Shown here: positions 17,818 to 25,727 of the stretch, one piece after another
How the letters are laid out: every line of letters starts with the position of its first letter
How positions within the stretch are numbered: position 1 is the first letter of the stretch
Source: Jiella endophytica
GTDB lineage: Bacteria; Pseudomonadota; Alphaproteobacteria; Rhizobiales; Rhizobiaceae
Assembly: GCF_004519335.1 (NCBI RefSeq)
Contig: NZ_SOZD01000003.1
Coordinates: forward strand, 372,001-436,000
DNA: 64,000 bases
Reading direction: 5' to 3'
Notes under the pieces: model-generated
Seen by the model: only the letters and a program-made list of their open reading frames with translations
Database searches by the model: none
Told to the model about the DNA's origin: nothing
Made by a program: the position numbers and the translations under genes

Positions 17818-17826
17818 TCTGACAGC
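17818..17826. promoter_or_regulatory. TCTGACAGC word shared between the two LysR intergenic regions
   Basis: The word TCTGACAGC occurs here between the LysR gene and tctC, and on the opposite strand at 15727-15735 between the other LysR gene and the first class II aldolase gene. With paralogous regulators and paralogous target genes this could be a half-site both recognise. A nine-base match in two short regions may also be chance. Confidence 0.22.
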
Positions 17827-17899
17827 CAACGGCGCAATGATTTTGTTCTCGCGCTATCGGGGCTGTAGCCTCCGCCTGCATGAAATGGGAGGAACATTC

Positions 17900-18934
17900 A
17901 TGAAGACCATCAGCGCCCTGATTGCGGCGTCGCTTCTCGTTGGCGCCAGCCTGACGGCTTCCGCCCAGGAAAACCCGGCCGCCGATTTCTACAAGGGCGA
18001 GACCATCAGCCTCATCGTCGGCACCGGCCCCGGCGGCGGCTTCGACCAGTATGCCCGGCTTCTCGCACCCGAACTCTCCGACGCCACCGGCGCCACCGTC
18101 GTCGTGGAAAACCGACCGGGCGGCGGCGGCATCACGGCGATCAACCAGGTCGCCAGCGCCGACGCAGACGGGCTGAGCGTCATGCTGATCAACGGCGTGC
18201 CGGCCGCGCTCGGCCAGATCACCGGCGCACCCGCCGTCCGGTTCAAGTTGCAGGACCTGCCGTTTCTCGGCCGGGTCGCCGCCGAACCCTGGGTGCTTCT
18301 GGTCAGCAAGCAGTCTGGCTATACCAGCCTGAAGGACCTCGTCGAGGCCAGCAAAGGTGGAAAAACGCTGAGCTTTTCGGGTCTTGGCCGCGTCGACGGC
18401 CCGACCGACACCGCCGCCGTCGTCTGCGAGGCGCTGCAGCTCAACTGCAAGCTTGTCGTCGGCTTCAAGGGATCGAGCGAAGCCTCGCTTGCGGCCATTC
18501 GCGGCGACGTGACGGGCTTTGCCGTGACGGACCGCAGCGCCCGCGACTATTCGCAGGACGGCTCGCTCGTTCCGATCGCCGTCGTCGGCCACAACCGCTC
18601 GAAGCTCTTGCCGGACGTGCCGACGATCTTCGAGGCCGTGGACGTCCCCGAAGACGCCGCCTTCTGGATCGACTTCAGGGCGAAGGTCGTCGACGTCGGC
18701 CGGGCGCTGATCACGACGCCGGGTACCCCCGACGACCGCGTCGCCTTCCTGCGCGAGGCCTTCGCGAAGATCCTGAGCGATCCCGAACTGGTCAAGACCG
18801 CGACGGACCGGGGCCTGCCGATCGACTATGCGTCCGGCAAGGACGTGCAGGACACGGTGACTGAGATCTTCGGCGACCTGCCCGAGGACAAGATATCGAC
18901 CATTCGCGACGTCCTTCTCTCCAAATACTTCTGA
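17900..18934 (+). CDS. tctC: Tripartite tricarboxylate transporter binding protein (TctC/Bug family)
   Basis: A 344-residue Bug-family periplasmic receptor. The signal peptide is about 23 residues (cleavage ASA-QE). The mature start has the family landmarks FYKGETISLIVGTGPGGGFD and VVENRPGGGGITAINQV, the two loops that bind carboxylates. A GGGAGGAA ribosome site precedes ATG at 17900. It delivers ligand to the TctA/TctB membrane pair encoded next. Typical ligands are citrate-like or aromatic carboxylates; the downstream decarboxylase-type genes point to an aromatic or other polycarboxylate, which is inference. Confidence 0.94.
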   Translation: MKTISALIAASLLVGASLTASAQENPAADFYKGETISLIVGTGPGGGFDQYARLLAPELSDATGATVVVENRPGGGGITAINQVASADADGLSVMLINGVPAALGQITGAPAVRFKLQDLPFLGRVAAEPWVLLVSKQSGYTSLKDLVEASKGGKTLSFSGLGRVDGPTDTAAVVCEALQLNCKLVVGFKGSSEASLAAIRGDVTGFAVTDRSARDYSQDGSLVPIAVVGHNRSKLLPDVPTIFEAVDVPEDAAFWIDFRAKVVDVGRALITTPGTPDDRVAFLREAFAKILSDPELVKTATDRGLPIDYASGKDVQDTVTEIFGDLPEDKISTIRDVLLSKYF

Positions 18935-18953
18935 CCGGGACGCGGATCCGTCG

Positions 18954-20429
18954 ATGTTGGACGCACTCATCAGTGCGGGCAGCCAGACGCTGCAGCCCGC
19001 CGTCCTCTGGGCTGTCGCCAGCGCGCTGCCCGTCGGGCTGCTGTTCGGCCTGCTTCCGGGCCTCAGCGGTCTGACGGCGATGGCTGTCCTCATTCCGTTT
19101 GTCTACGGCATGGACGGCTTTGCCGGGCTCGCCTTTCTGCTCACGGCCCACGCCGTGGTCTCGACCGGCGGGTCGGTCACCGCGATCCTGCTCGGCATCC
19201 CCGGTTCGCCGGCGAATGCCGCGACCGTGGTGGACGGCGTTCCGCTCCGAAATGCCGGTCAGAGCGGCACCGCCGTCGGCGCCGCCCTGACCGCCTCGGC
19301 GATCGGCGGCGTCTTCGGGGCGCTGGTTCTCCTGGTTCTCCTGCCGGTGCTGCGTCCGGTCATTCTCGCCTTCGGACCGGCGGAAACCTTTCTTCTCTCG
19401 CTGATGGGGCTGACCTTCCTCGCCGCCGTCGGCGCTGGCTCGCCGGCCAGGGGCCTCTTTGCAGGCGCCTTCGGCATCTTCATCAGCTTCGTCGGCTACG
19501 AGCCGGTCAGCGGCGTGCCCCGTTACTGGCTCGACTACGACTACCTGCTGGATGGCTTTCGCCTGATCCCGCTGGCGCTCGGCCTCTTCGCGATTCCCGA
19601 ACTCGTCGCGCTGGCTTCCGGCCGCATGCTCGAACAGTCCAAGGGCGAACTGCCCGGCACCCAGCTCCTCAACGGCATGAGAGCCGTCTTCGACCGGGTG
19701 GGGCTCGTCCTGCGGAGTTCGGCCATCGGATCGATCATCGGGATCATCCCCGGCGTCGGTGGCGAGACGGCACCGTTCGTCGCCTACGCGGCGGCCCGGC
19801 AGTCTTCGCCGGACCCGGAACGGTTCGGGACGGGCATCATCGAGGGTGTGATCGCGCCGGAAGCCAGCAACAACGCCAAGGAAGGCGGCGCGCTGGTTCC
19901 CACACTGGTCTTCGGCGTTCCCGGTTCGTCGGGGATGGCGCTGCTTCTCGGCGCATTTCTCGTCCTCGGCCTGCAGCCCGGCCCCAACTTCCTGCGCGAC
20001 CATCTCGATATCGGCCTCGGTCTCGTCCTGATCCTCGCCGTCGTCAACGTCCTCGCCGCCGTGCTGATGTTTGCGCTGATGCCGATCCTCGCCCGTGTGG
20101 TCAGCGTGCCGCCGCGGCTGTTGGTGCCGTTCCTTCTGATGCTGGCGCTGCTCGGAGCCTATTCGACCCAGGGCGACATGCATGACGTGGTGTTCACCTT
20201 CGTCTTCGGCGCGGTCGGACTTGCCTGCGTCAGATACGGCTTCAACCGGGCGGCACTGCTTCTCGGCTTCGTCCTCGGCCCCGCCGTCGAGCGGTATCTG
20301 GAGATTTCCCTCAACATCTACGGCCCCGGATTTGTCTTCAGGCCGATCTGCCTCGTCCTGATCGCGCTGATGATCGCCGCGCTGTTCGCGCCGAAGATCG
20401 GCTCGCGGCTGCGGAGGAAGCGCGCATGA
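18954..20429 (+). CDS. tctA: Tripartite tricarboxylate transporter large permease (TctA)
   Basis: A 491-residue integral membrane protein with about 12 hydrophobic spans. TctA landmarks include LLPGLSGLTAMAVLIPF near residue 35, the SPANAATVVDG loop, IGIIPGVGGETAPFVAYA (about 260) and the conserved PEASNNAKEGGALVPTL (about 305). It forms the transport channel with TctB and uses an ion gradient rather than ATP. The gene follows tctC by 19 bases and overlaps tctB by four (ATGA), so the subunits are produced together. Confidence 0.95.
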   Translation: MLDALISAGSQTLQPAVLWAVASALPVGLLFGLLPGLSGLTAMAVLIPFVYGMDGFAGLAFLLTAHAVVSTGGSVTAILLGIPGSPANAATVVDGVPLRNAGQSGTAVGAALTASAIGGVFGALVLLVLLPVLRPVILAFGPAETFLLSLMGLTFLAAVGAGSPARGLFAGAFGIFISFVGYEPVSGVPRYWLDYDYLLDGFRLIPLALGLFAIPELVALASGRMLEQSKGELPGTQLLNGMRAVFDRVGLVLRSSAIGSIIGIIPGVGGETAPFVAYAAARQSSPDPERFGTGIIEGVIAPEASNNAKEGGALVPTLVFGVPGSSGMALLLGAFLVLGLQPGPNFLRDHLDIGLGLVLILAVVNVLAAVLMFALMPILARVVSVPPRLLVPFLLMLALLGAYSTQGDMHDVVFTFVFGAVGLACVRYGFNRAALLLGFVLGPAVERYLEISLNIYGPGFVFRPICLVLIALMIAALFAPKIGSRLRRKRA

Positions 20430-20848
20430 TCAGAACCGACCGGCTGCTGATCTGCGGGACGATCCTTGCCGTCCTCGCCATGGTCGTCTGGGGAATGACG
20501 ATCGGCGGATATCCGGCCAATGCCAATGTCTTTCCCGCCATCGCTGCGGGCGGTGTCCTCATTTTCGGTCTGCTTGCCTTGCGCGAGCCGCCGCCCGAGG
20601 GCGGGGCCGGCGACGTCACATGGTCCGCCATGCTGTGGCTCGTTGCCGTGCTGCCGCTGGTCTATCTCCTGGGCTTCCGGATCGCACTGCCGCTCTACGC
20701 CTTCATCTTCGCCATCGCCCGGCGAACCAGCCCGCTTGTTTCTCTTCTCCTCGCTGTCGGCGTCGCCGTCGTCGTGGAGGCGCTGTTCGTCAGAGTGCTG
20801 GGCCTGCGCCTGAGCTGGGGCTGGCTCGCCGGCGCATTCCTGCGCTAG
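20426..20848 (+). CDS. tctB: Tripartite tricarboxylate transporter small subunit (TctB)
   Basis: A 140-residue membrane protein with about four hydrophobic segments and the short polar loop after residue 50, matching TctB in size and plan. Its sequence is poorly conserved across the family, so the call depends mainly on position between tctA (ATGA overlap) and the downstream enzyme genes and on the membrane pattern. It completes a tctCAB transporter. Confidence 0.88.
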   Translation: MIRTDRLLICGTILAVLAMVVWGMTIGGYPANANVFPAIAAGGVLIFGLLALREPPPEGGAGDVTWSAMLWLVAVLPLVYLLGFRIALPLYAFIFAIARRTSPLVSLLLAVGVAVVVEALFVRVLGLRLSWGWLAGAFLR

Positions 20849-20868
20849 CCCGCAACAAGGAAAACATC

Positions 20869-21942
20869 ATGAGCAACGAAGCATCCGCGGCGGCGACCGG
20901 CGCGACCGCCGCGACCCTCAACCGCCGTCCGGAATTCATTTCGAATGGCGGGACCGCCCGGCTCCAGCTGACGCTGGCGATGGCCGACTACGACCACGTG
21001 CACAACCTGGCCAATGGCGACGTCCAGCCGGAAGGCATTTCGCTGACGCCGCTGCTCCTGCCGGTCGAGGAGATCTTCTACCGCTTCCTGAAACATCAGG
21101 AATTCGACGTCTCGGAGGTCTCCTTCGCCAAGTTCCTGGCGCTGACCTCGCAGGGCAACGCCCCGATGGTCGGCATTCCGGTCTTCCCCTCCCGGGTGTT
21201 TCGCCATTCGGCGATCTATCTTCGTGCCGATTCCCCGATCACCAGGCCGGAAGACCTCAACGGCAAGCGGATCGGCATTCCCGAATGGGCCCAGACCGCC
21301 GGCATCTACGTGCGCGGCATGCTGCAGGAAAGTTACGGCCTCGACCTTTCGTCGGTCGACTGGGTGCAGGCCGGCGTCAACCAGGCCGGTCGGCAGGAAA
21401 AGGTGCACCTGCGCCTTCCCCCGAGCATCCGCTACAGCAGCCGCCCGGACACCAGCCTGAACGACATGCTCCTCGCCGGCGAGGTCGATGCGATCGCCAC
21501 GGCCCGCCCGCCGCGCGCCTTCACCGAAGGTGACAATCGGATCCGCCGGCTCTTCGAGGATCCGCAGGCCGAGGAACGACGCTACTATGTCGAGACCGGC
21601 ATTTTCCCGATCATGCACACCATTTCGGTGCGCCGGAGCGTCTTCGAGCAGCATCCGTGGATCGGAACGAGCCTGGTGAAGGCCTTCGAGGAGGCCAAGC
21701 GCTTCGGCATCGAGCGGACGCTCGACGTCGCCGTGTCGCGCATCCCGCTGCCCTGGATCGCCGCCTTCGCGGGCGACGTGCGGCAGCTCTTCGGCGAGGA
21801 CTTCTGGCCCTATGGCCTGGAGCCCAACCGGCTGACGCTGGAAGCCTTCTGCCGCTTCGGCCACGCCCAGGGCATCTCCGACCGCAAGCTCGACCCGGAG
21901 GAACTGTTCGCGCCGGAAGTCCGCTCGAGCGTCAAGGTCTGA
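20869..21942 (+). CDS. 4,5-dihydroxyphthalate decarboxylase-like protein (copy 2)
   Basis: A 357-residue paralogue of the protein at 5938-6930, with an extra N-terminal extension of about 28 low-complexity residues. Shared blocks include LTLAMADYDHVHNL, EEIFYRFLKHQEFDVSE, IPVFPSRVFRHSAIYL, GKRIGIPEWAQTAG and the C-terminal FWPYGLEPNR. There is no signal peptide. It follows tctB by 20 bases and precedes a class II aldolase gene, repeating the enzyme pair of the 5.9-15.6 kb operon. Decarboxylation of a dihydroxy aromatic diacid is the known function of the named relative (Pht5); for this clade it is inference. Confidence 0.75.
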   Translation: MSNEASAAATGATAATLNRRPEFISNGGTARLQLTLAMADYDHVHNLANGDVQPEGISLTPLLLPVEEIFYRFLKHQEFDVSEVSFAKFLALTSQGNAPMVGIPVFPSRVFRHSAIYLRADSPITRPEDLNGKRIGIPEWAQTAGIYVRGMLQESYGLDLSSVDWVQAGVNQAGRQEKVHLRLPPSIRYSSRPDTSLNDMLLAGEVDAIATARPPRAFTEGDNRIRRLFEDPQAEERRYYVETGIFPIMHTISVRRSVFEQHPWIGTSLVKAFEEAKRFGIERTLDVAVSRIPLPWIAAFAGDVRQLFGEDFWPYGLEPNRLTLEAFCRFGHAQGISDRKLDPEELFAPEVRSSVKV

Positions 21943-22027
21943 GACGACGACCGGCGATGGCCCGTTGTGGCCTCGCCCCTGCCATCGACGGCATCTGCCG
22001 CAATCATCGATCCTGAAGGAGACTGAA

Positions 22028-22768
22028 ATGTCGCTCGACCCGACGCACGAGACATCCGTCATCGAGGCAACTCTGACCAACCTCGTGATGGCCAACCGGA
22101 TTCTTGCCCGCGAAAACATCATCGACAATTTCGGCCATGTCAGCGTGCGCCATCCGCTGCGGCCGGACCGTTATTTCCTGTCCCGCTCGCGCAGCCCGGA
22201 GATCGTCACCCGCGACGACATCATGGAGTTCACGCTGGAAGGCGAGCAGGTCGGCAACGATCCGCGCAAGCCCTATGCCGAACGGCACATCCATGGGGCG
22301 ATCTACAAGGACCGGCAGGACGTTCATGCCGTGACGCACCATCATGCGCGCTCCGTGCTGCCGTTCACGATGTGCGACGTCTCCCTGCGCCCGATGTTCC
22401 ACATGGCCTCGGTGATCGGCGCCACGATCCCGGTCTGGGACAGCCAGGACGAGTTCGGAGACACCAACATGCTGGTCGATTCGATGGCGATGGGTCATTC
22501 GCTGTCACGCGCTCTCGCGGATAATGCCGCGGCGCTGCTGCGCGGCCATGGCGCGATCTGCGCTGCCGCCGACCTCAAATCCGTGGTCATGATCTCGATC
22601 GGATTGCGCGACAATTCCGAGCTGATCCAGGCGACACGCCAGCTCGGTACGGTCACCTATCTCACCGACGGCGAGATCGAGAAGGCCGGAGCGATGCTTC
22701 TCAGCCCGATGCCCGTCGCCCGGGCCTGGGACTACTGGGTCGCGCGCGCCGGCTTCGGTGGGCTCTGA
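22028..22768 (+). CDS. Class II aldolase/adducin family protein (copy 2)
   Basis: A 246-residue paralogue of the protein at 14895-15638. Visible family features are FGHVSVRHP, the acid in YAERHIHGAIY, the metal-type THHHAR histidines and LLRGHGAICAA. GAAGGAGA precedes the ATG at 22028. It ends the tctCAB operon, 85 bases after the decarboxylase-like gene. By analogy with 3,4-dihydroxyphthalate decarboxylase-type members it may decarboxylate or retro-aldol cleave the imported compound; the substrate is not visible. Confidence 0.87.
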   Translation: MSLDPTHETSVIEATLTNLVMANRILARENIIDNFGHVSVRHPLRPDRYFLSRSRSPEIVTRDDIMEFTLEGEQVGNDPRKPYAERHIHGAIYKDRQDVHAVTHHHARSVLPFTMCDVSLRPMFHMASVIGATIPVWDSQDEFGDTNMLVDSMAMGHSLSRALADNAAALLRGHGAICAAADLKSVVMISIGLRDNSELIQATRQLGTVTYLTDGEIEKAGAMLLSPMPVARAWDYWVARAGFGGL

Positions 22769-22874
22769 AAAAATTCAGAGGCGCAGCGTTCTTCGGAATG
22801 CAGGGCGACCCGCAAACCGGAGGCGCTCGCCGATGCACCGGCCATGACGTCGACAGAGCGACCACCCTGGCCGG

Positions 22875-23345
22875 TCATCTCCTCTCTGCGGACGCAGCCG
22901 CCGAGACCTTCGAGGCGAGCGCGACGAACTGCCGGTATTCGTCGTCGTCGAGGCCCGGGAGGATGTCCTTCTGCAGGGCAATGACGACGGGAAGCAATTT
23001 GGCGAGCAACGCTTCGCCTTCCGGCGTCAGCGCGAGCACCCGCGCCCGCTTGTCGTCGGGGCTGACGCGGCGCGTGACCAGGCCCTTCTGTTCCAGGCGC
23101 TCCACCACCGTTCCGAGGGTGGCGCGGTCCTTGGCGACGAGCTCCGCGAGCCCCTTCTGATCGATTTCCGGGTTGTGGGCGAGCGCGTCGAGGGCGGCGA
23201 ACTGGACCGGCGTGATGTCGTGTCCCGCCGCTTGGACATGGCGGTGAAACACCAGCGTCGAAACCTGATGGAGCCGCCGAATGAGGTGTCCGGGCATCGC
23301 AAGGCTGACCGAGGCAGCCACCGTCCTCGCTCCATCTCTGGTCAT
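22875..23345 (-). CDS. MarR-family transcriptional regulator (MobR-like)
   Basis: A 156-residue MarR protein with the winged-helix core: TPVQFAALDALAHNPEIDQKG, the recognition region DRATLGTVVERLEQKGLVTR, and the wing DDKRARVLALTPEGEALL. ATG at 23345 is chosen because GAGGAGG sits six bases before it; the frame extends eight codons to a GTG. It is transcribed away from a MobA-type hydroxylase gene, the same arrangement as mobR-mobA of Comamonas testosteroni, where MobR represses mobA until 3-hydroxybenzoate binds. The palindromes between the two genes are its likely target; they are listed separately. Confidence 0.9.
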   Translation of the reverse strand: MTRDGARTVAASVSLAMPGHLIRRLHQVSTLVFHRHVQAAGHDITPVQFAALDALAHNPEIDQKGLAELVAKDRATLGTVVERLEQKGLVTRRVSPDDKRARVLALTPEGEALLAKLLPVVIALQKDILPGLDDDEYRQFVALASKVSAAASAERR

Positions 23346-23376
23346 CTGGCGCCTCCTCGTCCGATCCACGTCGCGT

Positions 23377-23459
23377 CTTGATATGACGACATACTATCTT
23401 GCGGTCGCGATGCCTAGCGCGTATAATATGTCCACATATTATTGTGTCGTCATCTCAAG
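23377..23459. promoter_or_regulatory. Nested inverted repeats between marR and mobA-like gene (candidate operator)
   Basis: The outer repeat is a 17-base arm at 23377-23393 (core ATGACGACATA) and its complement at 23443-23459, with 15 of 17 positions matching. Inside lies a perfect palindrome with 9-base arms ATAATATGT at 23423-23431 and ACATATTAT at 23434-23442. Both are strikingly AT-rich against the local background. The inner one overlaps the -10 box of the hydroxylase promoter, so a dimeric repressor there would block RNA polymerase; the outer arms could hold a second dimer or a loop. Confidence 0.65.
23399..23427 (+). promoter_or_regulatory. Sigma-70-type promoter for the MobA-like monooxygenase gene
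   Basis: TTGCGG at 23399 and a consensus TATAAT at 23422 are separated by 17 bases. The predicted start near 23434 gives a leader of about 127 bases before the ATG at 23561. The -10 box is the left edge of the inner palindrome, consistent with repression by the divergent MarR protein. Confidence 0.6.
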
Positions 23460-23560
23460 GTACGGATCGGGTTTCCGGCGCCTGCGACGCGCAATTCGAG
23501 GAACCTGAGCGTCTGTCGTGCACGCGAAAGAAGGCACGGCGCTGCCATGCGGGAGGAACC

Positions 23561-25510
23561 ATGCAGTACCATCTCAACGGATTTCGTGCGGGCGATCCGG
23601 AAGTCTTCGACCCGGCACCTGATGGACCAGCCGGCAGTGGCCTTCCGGAATGCGTCGACGTTTTGATCGTCGGCTGCGGCCCGGCGGGCCTGACCCTCGC
23701 GGCACAGCTCGCCGCCTTTCCGGAAATTTCGACGCGCATCGTCGAGCGCAAGAGCGGTCCGATGGAACGGGGTCAGGCCGACGGCATCTCCTGCCGCTCG
23801 ATGGAGATGTTCAACGCCTTCGGCTTTGCCGACACGGTCAAACGCCAGGGCTATTGGGTGAACGAAACGACCTTCTGGAAGGCCAATCCGGGACAGCCGG
23901 AGCACATCATGCGCACCGGGCGGGTGCAGGACGTCGAGGACGGACTTTCGGAAATGCCCCACATGATCCTCAACCAGGCCCGCGTACACGACATGTATCT
24001 GTCGGTGATGGCCAAATCGCCGTCGCGCCTGGTGCCGGACTACGGTCTCGAAGTCGTCGCGGTGAAAACCGACGAGGATGGCGGCGACTATCCGGTCGCG
24101 GTGACATTGCAGCGGGTCGACGCCGCAGCAACGCCCGCGGACGCGGACCGGCTCGCCAAGGAGCCCGGCGGGACCGTCACCGTGCGGGCGAAATATGTCG
24201 TCGGATGCGACGGCGCGCGCAGCAACGTCCGGCGCGAGATCGGACTGGAGCTCAAGGGCGATTCCGCCAATCAGGCCTGGGGCGTGATGGACGTCCTTGC
24301 GGTGACGGATTTTCCCGACATCCGCTGCAAGACGCTGATCCAGGCGTCCTCCGGCGGAAACATTCTGATCATTCCCCGGGAAGGCGGCTATCTGCTGCGC
24401 TTTTATGTCGAGCTCGGCTCTCTCGGGGCGGGAGAGAGGCTCGCAAGGGACGAGATCACCGTCGACCGGCTGATCGAAACCGTCCAGCGAACCTTCAGGC
24501 CCTACAGCTTTGCAGTGAAGGAGGTCGTGTGGTGGTCGGTCTACGAGATCGGCCAGCGTCTCAGCGACCGGTTCGACGACGTCGCGGAGGGCGAAGACAG
24601 GCCTCCCCGCATTTTCATCGCCGGCGACGCATGCCACACCCACAGCCCGAAAGCCGGCCAGGGCATGAACGTTTCGATGGGCGACGCCTTCAATCTCGGA
24701 TGGAAGCTCGTTTCGGTCCTGAAAGGCCGCTCGTCGCCGGATCTTCTGTCGACCTATTCCGCCGAGCGCCAGGCCGTGGCGCGGGACCTCATCGAATTCG
24801 ACCGGCAATGGGCGAAGATCATCAGCGAGCGCGCGACGGCGGAGACGGACGCTGCGGGTGAGGCGCCGAAATTTCAGCGCTATTTCGTCGAGCATGGCCG
24901 CTACACCGCCGGCATGTCCGTCGCCTACGAGCCGTCGGTGCTGACCGGCGCGGCGACATGGCAGTCGCTTGCGCCGGGATTTCCCGTCGGCGAGCGGTTT
25001 CATTCCGCACCCGTCATCCGCCTCGCGGACGCCAAGCCGATGGAGATCGGCGACACCGTCAAGGCCGACGCCCGCTGGCGGATCTACGCCTTCACCCCGG
25101 CGGAAGATCCGGCAGCCGAGGGCTCTGCGATCCGCAAGTTGTGCGATTTCCTTGCGGCGGATCCCGCCTCGCCGGTCCGGCACCACACCTCACGGGGTCT
25201 GGATGTCGACGCGGTGATCGATCTGCGCGCGGTCTTCCAGCAGCCGGCGCATGACATCGCTTTGGAAACGATGCCGGCGATCCTCCTGCCGAACAAGGGC
25301 CGGCTGGGCCTCGTCGACTACGAGAAGATCTTCTGCGCCGACGGCGCTTCTGGACAGGACATCTTCGACCTCAGGCATGTCGATCGGCAGAACGGCTGCC
25401 TCGTCGTCGTCCGCCCCGACCAGTATGTCGCGCACATCCTGCCCCTGGATGCGCATGACGAACTGGTCCGCTTCTTCGCCGGCGTCCTGTTGCCGGCAGC
25501 GGCGGCCTGA
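23561..25510 (+). CDS. FAD-dependent aromatic monooxygenase, 3-hydroxybenzoate 4-monooxygenase (MobA)-like
   Basis: A 649-residue group A flavoprotein hydroxylase. Dinucleotide fold LIVGCGPAGLTLA at residues 35-47, the DG motif VGCDGARSN (about 208) and the GD motif FIAGDACHTHSPKAGQG (about 352) are intact. The C-terminal 170 residues match the thioredoxin-like dimerisation domain of phenol hydroxylase and MobA, and NQARVHDMYLSVM is typical of this subgroup. It would hydroxylate a phenolic acid using NAD(P)H and O2; 3-hydroxybenzoate to protocatechuate is the closest precedent and is supported by the divergent MarR gene. GGGAGGAA precedes ATG 23561. No ring-cleavage dioxygenase is in the window. 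Confidence 0.87.
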   Translation: MQYHLNGFRAGDPEVFDPAPDGPAGSGLPECVDVLIVGCGPAGLTLAAQLAAFPEISTRIVERKSGPMERGQADGISCRSMEMFNAFGFADTVKRQGYWVNETTFWKANPGQPEHIMRTGRVQDVEDGLSEMPHMILNQARVHDMYLSVMAKSPSRLVPDYGLEVVAVKTDEDGGDYPVAVTLQRVDAAATPADADRLAKEPGGTVTVRAKYVVGCDGARSNVRREIGLELKGDSANQAWGVMDVLAVTDFPDIRCKTLIQASSGGNILIIPREGGYLLRFYVELGSLGAGERLARDEITVDRLIETVQRTFRPYSFAVKEVVWWSVYEIGQRLSDRFDDVAEGEDRPPRIFIAGDACHTHSPKAGQGMNVSMGDAFNLGWKLVSVLKGRSSPDLLSTYSAERQAVARDLIEFDRQWAKIISERATAETDAAGEAPKFQRYFVEHGRYTAGMSVAYEPSVLTGAATWQSLAPGFPVGERFHSAPVIRLADAKPMEIGDTVKADARWRIYAFTPAEDPAAEGSAIRKLCDFLAADPASPVRHHTSRGLDVDAVIDLRAVFQQPAHDIALETMPAILLPNKGRLGLVDYEKIFCADGASGQDIFDLRHVDRQNGCLVVVRPDQYVAHILPLDAHDELVRFFAGVLLPAAAA

Positions 25511-25688
25511 ATACCCGATGCCGAAACGGCTGCCGCCGAACTCTTGGAGAGGAACGGCGGCGGGGCACACGGTTAGCGTGATCGCGATCGGAACCGAGCT
25601 GATCGAGAATGAGGTGCCTCAAGAGGCCTTGAGCCCACGTCGCGAGCGAGACCGGCTGAGCGCGCAAGGCTGAGGTCGAAGCGGCGGT

Positions 25689-25716
25689 CGGCTATTCTTT
25701 TCGGCGAGAATAGCCG
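25689..25716. promoter_or_regulatory. 10-bp inverted repeat just upstream of the GntR gene
   Basis: CGGCTATTCT at 25689-25698 and AGAATAGCCG at 25707-25716 are exact complements around an 8-base loop. The repeat ends 11 bases before the ATG at 25728, next to the AGGTGG ribosome site. It could be an autoregulatory operator, or as RNA a hairpin that affects initiation or ends read-through from the monooxygenase gene. There is no T tract. Confidence 0.45.
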
Positions 25717-25727
25717 CTAGGTGGCAG

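Noticed and set aside
16763-19093. Single 776-residue open frame on the minus strand
   Set aside because: Only its last 330 residues, from GTG 17755, are LysR; the rest is an antisense shadow of tctC and shows no protein-like features.
17900-20848. tctCAB as the tricarballylate transporter for tcuAB
   Set aside because: The two loci are almost 37 kb apart, have separate regulators, and tctCAB is tied to the decarboxylase-type genes next to it.
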